Positions 57,083-64,000 of a DNA stretch of 64,000 bases are shown one piece after another. Source of the DNA: Bretschneidera sinensis (Eukaryota; Streptophyta; Magnoliopsida; Brassicales; Akaniaceae); the NCBI GenBank assembly GCA_023935145.1, contig CM043698.1:85255501-85319500 (forward strand), written 5' to 3'. Both the position numbers and the translations under genes were made by a program. Position 1 is the stretch's first letter; every line of letters begins with the position of its first letter. Under the pieces are notes generated by a model. That model ran no database searches, had not been told where the DNA came from, and saw only the letters and a program-made list of their open reading frames with translations.

Positions 57083-57694
57083 GGTCCCAACCTTGTCGAA
57101 ATTCTCATCGTTTTTTTCACAGTTAGAGGTCCGATATCATTCAACACTTTCAAATTTATTTCACATCATATCCCATGATTCTTTTAGATATTTTTTAAAT
57201 ATCATTGGTATCATGAGATAAAAAAATATCATGGGATGTTTCTTTCCATCGATATTTCTGTTGAACTTTTCATATTTTTGAACATTTATATTTGTAACAT
57301 TATATAATTAAAATATAAAATTTTAAATATAATATAAGCATTGGTTTTTGTAAACTAGTGAATTCAAAGAAGAAGACCATTTCAGAAAGATGATGCCAGT
57401 TGCATCCTTTTTAATTAATTTATAAACCTCTATAGAGAACTCATGAAGATTCAAAAACATTTTATCGTCATTATGTTATGAATACAGAGAGTGATTCAGA
57501 AACATTCAAGCAAGAGCAAGTGATTAGGGATGCTCAGATGCAAATACCAGCAGAAGAATAGACTGGCACTACTGCAACTGTACTACCAGAGGCTACGGAG
57601 CAAGCAAAAGAGAGGAGGATCAGCAAAGTGCACTACATCTTGCGAAGAGCTCAAAGAAGCAGTTAGGAACTAGTTGGAAAGGACTTAATTTCTG
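57083..57694. other. AT-rich spacer
   Basis: No gene. The part from 57480 to 57690 (caagagcaagtgattaggga ... aagcaaaagagaggaggatc) may be the end of a retroelement polyprotein region leading into the LTR-like piece that follows. Confidence 0.3.
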
Positions 57695-58040
57695 TTAAGA
57701 GTTGGTTACTGATAACTAACTAGTGTAGCAGCAAGAGACTATAAATAGATTTATAATTGTAAGGAGATAATCATTAATGAATAATCAAGAAACCTTTTGT
57801 TTTACAATTTTTTTCTTCTATTTTTCTTAAGGATTTGGTCACTAATTATTAATTAGTATCAATTATCATCATCTTCTTCAAAAAATTCAACCTTCAAATC
57901 TATTTCTGCTGCTAAATCCGTTGTTATCCATTGTCTTCGTATCCAATCTGTTGGTCTTGTTTCGAATCCGTTGGCTCTGTTTTAATTCTTCTCCAATCCA
58001 CTATATCATTTCCATCAAAATTCAAGTTCTTATCAAGTTA
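57695..58040 (+). repeat. LTR-like fragment with TATA box
   Basis: The stretch starts tgttaagagttggttactga and has a TATA box (ctataaatag, 57740) and a gaataatcaagaaaccttt block. This is typical of an LTR transcription start and leader in plant gypsy or copia elements. No partner LTR lies in the window. Confidence 0.4.
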
Positions 58041-59225
58041 TTACAAAAGGAAACGAAATTTATACATATTATAACAGTACGTAAATTTTGAATGTATAAA
58101 ACTAAACAAAATTATTTATAGTTATAAATGCAAACTATTTTATAAATGTTCAATATGTTTATTGTATTTAATAATTTAGTTTTTATTTTTTTATTTTTTT
58201 ATTTTATTATAATTTTATTATTTTTTATTTTAAATTTAAATTAATTTTATAGTATAATTAATATATGTCGATTTTTATATTATAATTATCTATATTTGCA
58301 TTTTGTTTATATTTATATGAGTATACATTATATTATTTTTTTTTGTTCAAAAGGCATATTAGTCAATGATGTCTTTATTTCCCAAACAGTGTAATTAAAT
58401 TCAAATCTCAGTTGTTCTTTAACCTTGATCACATCTTAGCTTTAATTACATTCTAACATCAGTTTCATTCCAACAACCAAATGTAGCATAGTGCTTTTTA
58501 GCAATGGTAGTAGATTATGAAACTGAAATAGTGAGTGGTATCAACCCATTATAAATTAGGATTTTAATTAAGAAGTTGGTGCTAGGGGAAACAAATCACA
58601 TCGTTTTTCATGCCCAACATTCCTAACATCAAAGACAAGGCCTTATTTGCGGACTTTTTTTCCAAAAAAAAGAGAAAAATCCTCCTTAGTCCTTATTATA
58701 TAAAAGGAAAAAAGATTTTAGTGACTGCTTTTGAGTCCATTTGTTATTGAAAATAAGTATATATGAAGAAGTTTTTGACTTTTTGGATTTATCAGTCTGT
58801 AAATTTTTTGGGTACTATTTGATAATAATTAATTTAACATAAAATGTATCATTTGACAATAATTTGATAAAAAATATATCATTTGACAATAACAATATAT
58901 CATTTAATAGTGCAGTAATTAAATTACTATTAAATAATATCACAATTACTGTCAAATAATACATTTTACCAAAATAATAATTTCACTGATTATCGTTAAA
59001 TAATATCTTAATTATTTTTAGATGATACAAATTACTAGTAAATTGTATCCCAAATTACTATCAACTTGTATAAAAAAATTATTTACTGTCATTTATACCT
59101 AATAGCATTTAGATTTATCCATCTAGTGTTAATTTTTTTGCCAACTAGTGTACAAAAAAAAAAATCTCTCTGCATATATAGCAAAAACTTCTACTTATAT
59201 AACATTTCCCTTTGTTATAAGTGTG
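58041..59225. other. AT-rich gene-free DNA
   Basis: Very AT-rich (58180-58340), with inverted short words near 58850-58990 (aataatatcacaattactgt / acagtgatattattt type) that suggest a small fold-back element. No coding relic. Confidence 0.4.
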
Positions 59226-59229
59226 TATG

Positions 59230-59760
59230 TTAGGGGTGGCAAAATAACCTAAACCTTTTTATTCACCCATACCCATTCGGGTTTAAATGGGTAGTTAATG
59301 AATAATATTTAAAAAACACAATTATAAATGGGTATTTATATGGGTTGGATAATGGATATGGTTAAAACTCAACCCATCAATTTAAACACGTCAAACTGAA
59401 ACAATGCATTTACATTTTAATATTTTAAATAGAGGTGATAAAATATGCTCAATTTGAGAATTTGACCCAAACTGTCCGTACTAAAAAATTCATTGAAATA
59501 TAATTGACTCAAGATCCAAAGAATCTGTTACCCGAAACTTAAACGACCCATGACCCAATCAATAGTGACTCGAATGATTCATGATTCAAACGAATCGTAA
59601 CACAAATGAATCAAAACTTGAGCAACCCAAAACTCGAGGAACTTGAGATTCGAGCAACCCAGTACCCAAAATTCAAGTGACCCAAGATCTAAAAGACCCA
59701 AGACATGAGAGAGAGAGTTGGCAAGTATTTAGTAAGTGTATATGGTAAGCAAAAAAGGGT
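59230..59760 (+). repeat. degenerate hAT-like end with ACCCAA repeats
   Basis: It starts with taggggtggcaaaataacc, close to hAT-type termini. A run of loosely repeated words (gacccaa, cgagcaaccca, tgatccaaacgaatc) spans 59500-59710. The right end was not found, so this is probably a broken copy of the type of element seen intact at 59889-61434. Confidence 0.4.
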
Positions 59761-60157
59761 AGGGTGGCGTTATTTTAAAGGCAAAATTATAGAAACACCT
59801 CTACAATTTGGTATAAAGCACAATTCCACCATTCTGTATTAAAAGTATATTAATACACATTTAAACTATAATTATGGTTAGTTTAAATTAGGGGTGAGCA
59901 TGAGTCGATTTGGGTCGGGTTATCCTAAAATTTCAACATAATCCATTCATACCGGGTTGAAAAAATCTCAACCCAACTCAAACCATGAACTCATCCAACC
60001 TCTACCCAACCCAACCCATTCTAATTGGTTTGGGTCGGTTTAGGTCACCGGGTTGATATATTTTTTAAAAAAATAATTAAACCATACATATTACATAACA
60101 AAAAAAAATATTCTATTAAATCCAAAACTAAATCCATTAATATTAAAAGTAAAATAT

Positions 60158-60616
60158 GTGTGTTTGACAGCACAAATAATATTTGATAACATGGAAAAGA
60201 GAAAAATTGTCTCATGGACTACAATGGTTGTAGGCTATACTAAATTTGGTTTTTTGGATACTGCTAAGAATTTTTTCGATGATATGCAAGAGAAGGATGT
60301 TGTGCCATGGAATGCCATAATTAGAGGTTATATTGAAGCCAAATTTGGTAAGGATGCTTTGGTATTGTTTCATAAAATGCAAGCGAGTAATATAGAGCCT
60401 AATAAAGTGACAATGGTCAATTACTTATCTGCATGCTCACAACCTGTAGCCCTTGATGTTAGAATATTGATTCATTGTTATATTGAAAAACACAATCTTC
60501 ATTTGAATGTTGTGCTCGAAACTATTTTAGTTGATATGAATTTAACTTACTTTAAAAGACTGTTCAATTATGAAGGAAATCTGGATTTCTGGACAGTTGC
60601 TAATAATATATTTTAG
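60158..60616 (+). pseudogene. captured PPR (PLS-type) gene fragment
   Basis: An open frame of 152 codons reads AQIIFDNMEKRKIVSWTTMV, VGYTKFGFLDTAKNFFDDMQ, EKDVVPWNAIIRGYIEAKFG, KDALVLFHKMQASNIEPNKV and TMVNYLSACSQPVALDVRIL. These are about four PLS-class pentatricopeptide repeats (VVSWTTMVxGY, VVPWNAMI, IEPDEVTM landmarks). After MNLTY the similarity stops. The source gene, likely an organelle-targeted RNA-binding editing factor, is not in the window. The frame lacks start context, targeting peptide and C-terminal domains, so a normal PPR function is unlikely; small RNA or antisense effects on the parent gene are possible. Confidence 0.8.
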
Positions 60617-60862
60617 TAACTCAGCATTTGTTGGTCGTGCTAGTGCTTTCTCACTAATCAATCTAATTTTTGAACTATACTTTAATGCACTTGGAAGTGA
60701 CATAAGGGCTTTTAGAAGGTCACAAAGAGGCAAATTGAATGGTTCGATAATGTTTGCATGAAAGGCTTCCAATAAGTTGGTATTATTAAGCTTTATCATA
60801 TATTCAGCATTCCTTCCATCAACATTATGGTATATCTTTTTGGAATATAAGTTTATCTGCAT
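60542..60862 (-). other. unrecognised 106-codon frame inside the hAT-like element
   Basis: The minus-strand frame (EYMIKLNNTNLLEAFHANII, EPFNLPLCDLLKALMSLP, KIRLISEKALARPTNAELLK) overlaps the end of the PPR frame. Its composition looks protein-like, and the stretch is not hAT terminal sequence. It may be a second captured host fragment. I do not know the family. Confidence 0.3.
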
Positions 60863-61442
60863 ACATTGATCCTGATTGGAATTTTGTAGGTTAGTGTTAA
60901 TTTCTATGTTTATTTTATAGTTACAACGGTATAGAAAATCAAAAATTTGTTAGCATAAGTTAATTGTGCATCAATTTATTCTGATTGAAGTTATGTTTAA
61001 GAATAATTATGAAAACTATTTCATAACTCGAAATCAGTATTTGTTTCTAGTATAAATATTTGAAACTAAAATCTAGGTAATTGAAAAATATGAGACTTGT
61101 TTGGACATTGGAGTATTTACTATGTATAATTTTACACACTAGTAGTAATTAGAATGAACATTTTATGATTATATATTTTAAAATTATATTATAATTATTT
61201 ATACACTATTTTATATTCAATAAATATAAATTATATAATTATATATTTGATCGGGTTACTGGTTTGGGTCGGGTTGAAAATTTTGAACCCATGACCCAAC
61301 CCAACCCACCGAGTTCAAAATATTTTCAACTCAACCCAACTCAATCTCTAAAAAGACACAACCCAACCCAATCCAACCCATTATATCGGTTTGGGTCGGC
61401 TTCGCGGGTCAACCGGGTTTCATGCTCACCCTTAGTTTAAAT

Positions 61443-62010
61443 TAGTCAAAACATCTCATAAAAATCACGTGAAGGGAGGTCCGTTGATATTCAATTATTG
61501 ACAAGTGATTATTATAAGATTTTTTCAATGAATCTGGACTAACCATGGTTGGGATTTAAGTGTGCATCAACATACTTTTAGTATAAGAGGGTATAATTAT
61601 AATTTGGACTAAACTATAAAGTTGATTTTGTAATATTTTTTTTTCCTATTTTAAAAGCTAAATAGTGTTTGTTTGCAGTTTGCACGGCAATTTCGTGCTC
61701 TTTGATAGCAATATGCCGCAAAAGCAACTTTCTTTCTATGATAATAAGGCCTGCTAAGTATAAATAGACTACATACTTGGCTGTTTAATTACACATTGAA
61801 CCAAACAAAATTACCTATCAATTCTGATCATATGAACTAAAGAAACAAATAAATTAAGGATTTATTGAATGGATGAATAATTTTTTTACATTATTTCCTT
61901 TTGCTCACATTTATGTGAAGTTATACGTAAAACTCATATATATATATATATATATATATTGACTTTCCAATCTCAATACCTTAGGTAGTTTTGTAATAAA
62001 TTTTTATATA
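61443..62010. other. AT-rich spacer with TA microsatellite
   Basis: A (TA)n tract lies at 61936-61959. It is followed by an 80-bp segment (cttccaatctcaatacc-like to tatatacctttg) that recurs at 63912-63993 together with its own (TA)n tract. No coding relic. Confidence 0.5.
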
Positions 62011-62011
62011 C

Positions 62012-62995
62012 CTTTGGGTCCGTTTGGTTCACCAAAAAAATTACAGTGGGATAGGAGTAAGATTATAGTGAAATAAAATTGGGAGGGATTAAAGTGGAAC
62101 TATTTTAGTTATATGTTTGATTCATAAAAATTCAGGAATAGGATTAAAGTGAGATAACAAATATAAAAACAAAAATACTATTTTTTATATTTTATTATAA
62201 TATATATATATACACACACATCTTAAATTAGTTCAACATAGAGTTTTTTTTTCTTCATTTTGTTTTCTTCCTCCCCTTTTTTTTGTGCAACTTCTTCCTC
62301 CTCTGTTTCACTACATAGAGAGGTTTTTTTTCCCTTCTTCCTCCTTCATTTTCCTTCTTTTCCTCTTTCATCTTCTTTCAACGGTTATTGTCCCTGGTTC
62401 AAGGCGAGTTCAATGATGGCAGCAGCTTAACCTAAAAGTCACCAGAAAAGTAGATTGACGATGGTGAAGGTCGATAGTTTGATTATTTTCAACTGTTTTT
62501 GGGCAAAATCTTGGTGAATGAACATCAGATCCAAAGAGATCGAGGAATTCTGAACCAGATGGTGAGGTCGGATTCTGGTGGTGTGACTTTTCAGAGACGG
62601 TGACCGATGGTGGTAGTGGCGGATCTTGACGAAACTTGATGGGGTTCGATCATGAGATCCTCCCGATGCTGATGGTGTGGGTGGTACAACCTGAAAAGGA
62701 GAGGAGAAGGGAAGGATGTGAAATTTCCACCAGAATTTTGTCGAAAAGATATGAGAGAAAGAAGAAGTATGAACTGGAGAGTGTATGAAAAGAAGAAAAA
62801 AAAAATTGGTGGGACAAGTTTTGTCCCGGGGATGGGGGTTATGACAGATTCCATGGGATTATGACTATGCTAGTCCCACCCTAATCCCATGTGAATAATC
62901 AATCCCTCCAACCAAACATGAGATTAACTGTTCATGTGGGACTAATTTAATCATATCCCACTTTTGTGCCCCATACTAAACAACCCCTTAGTTTC
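62012..62995. mobile_element. possible large MITE-like element
   Basis: The left end (gggtccgtttggttcacc, gtgggataggagtaagatta) and the right end, reversed (aaggggttgtttagtatggg, gtgggatatgattaaa), are similar. Arms of about 100 bp share gtgggat and attaaagt words. The middle is pyrimidine/purine-rich, without a gene. A target duplication could not be fixed, so the boundaries are approximate. Confidence 0.4.
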
Positions 62996-63102
62996 TTTAA
63001 ATGAGGATTGTTAGGTGGGAATTGTATGAAAAATGCAATGAGGATTTCACAGAAAACAATTATTATTTTGCATAGGAATAATACATAGATCTTTATTGTT
63101 GA

Positions 63103-63479
63103 GGCTAAATTACAAATTTATTAATTTTACTTTGAGAGTAGGATTATTTTACTCCTTAAACTTTTATTTATTTTAATTTAATATATAAACTTTTAAAATC
63201 ATCCAAATCAAATCATTCTAGTGTAGATTCGATCAATCACTAACAGAAATTCACATAGATGCCACGTGTCTGATGAGAAATTGAGTGAAAAAACTTATAT
63301 ATCTAACGCCTTACATGTGACACTACGTGAATTTTCGTTGAGTGATTGATTGAATTCGCATCATAATGGTTTGATTTGAATGATTTTAGAAGTTTATATA
63401 TTAAATTGAAACAATTAGAAGTTTAGAGAGTAAAATGATCATATCCCAAAGTATATAAAGTGAATTCATAATTTAGTGC
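63103..63479. mobile_element. MULE-type MITE with long inverted arms
   Basis: Two arms of about 170 bp are imperfect inverted complements; for example aatttaatatataaactttt (left) and its mirror in the right arm near 63395. The ends ggctaaatta and taatttagtgc pair. Flanks tattgttga (63094-63102) and aattgttga (63480-63488) form a 9-bp target duplication with one mismatch, as made by Mutator-like transposases. There is no coding content. The central loop holds atgccacgtgtctgat, including a G-box (cacgtg). Confidence 0.75.
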
Positions 63480-63488
63480 AATTGTTGA

Positions 63489-63907
63489 TCATCAAATTAT
63501 ATATATAAGCTCATTAATTTGAAAGGTAAAATTAATTAATCTCTCCGAAAAGTCAATAACATATGGAAAAAGATAAATGGATATCCAAAGGAGATAGCAA
63601 AACATATATCTCAAGGCATTAATCAATGAAATCACATCACATAGGTGTAAAATGAAAATTTTATTGTAGGTCCCTTCGTGTTATGAGTAGAATTCCAAAA
63701 AATATCAATGAAGTTTCAAAAAATTACTAGTAAAGTTTCAGGAAAATAAGATATATGTTTTGTTGTCTCTTCTAAAAGTACATTTGTCATTGCACCTAAT
63801 ATATAGGCCTTGTTTGGGAGTTGATTAAATTCAATTTAAAACTCTAAAAACTTTGAAGTTTTGGTGATTTAAGTTATATTTAAGCAAATTCACAAACAAT
63901 GTGATAG

Positions 63908-63940
<33 letters not shown>

Positions 63941-64000
63941 CTTCCCAATCTCAATACCCAACATAGTTTTGTAATAAATTTTCATATACCTTTAATGTTG
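63489..64000. other. AT-rich end of the window
   Basis: No gene. A start similar to other MITE ends (ggccttgtttgggagttgat, 63806) runs toward the window edge. A (TA)n tract at 63912-63940 opens the second copy of the 80-bp segment of 61936-62013. Confidence 0.4.

Larger units (their letters stand above)
59889..61434 (+). mobile_element. hAT-like non-autonomous transposon carrying a PPR gene fragment (Pack-hAT-like)
   Basis: Terminal inverted repeats taggggtgagcatg (59889-59902) and its complement catgctcaccctta (61421-61434) agree in 13 of 14 positions. The flanks are a perfect 8-bp duplication gtttaaat (59881-59888, 61435-61442), the size made by hAT transposases. Subterminal zones (to about 60060 and from 61250) are full of gggtcgggtt/aacccaaccc words, again hAT-like. 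No transposase is present. The interior holds a piece of a pentatricopeptide gene, so it was probably moved in trans after capturing host sequence. Confidence 0.85.

Noticed and set aside
1..64000. CRISPR arrays, bacterial operons, riboswitches or tRNA/rRNA genes
   Set aside because: The window is plant nuclear DNA. The only tRNA-like sequences are the two SINE heads, and the tandem arrays lie in retroelements without spacer structure.

Overview
The window is plant nuclear DNA from a eudicot. It is AT-rich, has GT-AG introns with long AT-rich bodies, and is dominated by plant LTR retrotransposons, L1-type LINE relics, SINEs, MITEs and hAT-like elements. The LINE 3' ends and TE-filled introns remind me of grapevine (Vitis), but that is a guess. 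Almost no long open reading frame is intact. What can be read are exons, pseudogene pieces and transposon remains.

One gene looks functional. It is a minus-strand, 253-residue FAR1-domain protein of the short class that lacks transposase and SWIM domains. Its coding exons lie at 20872-21437 and 5483-5677, with two 5'UTR exons near 22.1 and 22.7 kb. The 15.2 kb intron between the coding exons holds most of the left part of the window: a coding-poor LTR element (6309-8513), a copia element (8959-13743) with a gypsy solo LTR inside its gag, and four truncated LINEs.

Left of the gene (1-5000) are SIRE-like copia pieces (a minus-strand RT fragment; 3' UTR plus LTR at 2460-4241) and a SINE. From 23 to 29 kb come three broken gene pieces: an NPF/PTR transporter, a GRF zinc finger protein and katanin p80. 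A gypsy element reduced by internal deletion (29495-33267) follows, then an FRS pseudogene (about 33.85-35.35 kb) and an unrecognised retroposon-like stretch (35.9-37.0 kb).

From 41.6 to 49.8 kb there is an unprocessed pseudogene of a chloroplast CRM-domain protein. Its last intron carries a gypsy gag-protease relic, which is split by three copies of another LTR, and a SINE. From 51.4 to 57.1 kb lies the 3' half of a Tat-type gypsy element: integrase, an antisense ORF, 33-bp tandem repeats and the 3' LTR. A solo copia LTR of the same family as 3084-4241 has inserted into its antisense ORF.

The right end (59.9-61.4 kb) holds the most notable mobile element. It is a hAT-like non-autonomous transposon with a perfect 8-bp target duplication that carries a pentatricopeptide-repeat gene fragment. 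MITEs and TA microsatellites fill the remainder.
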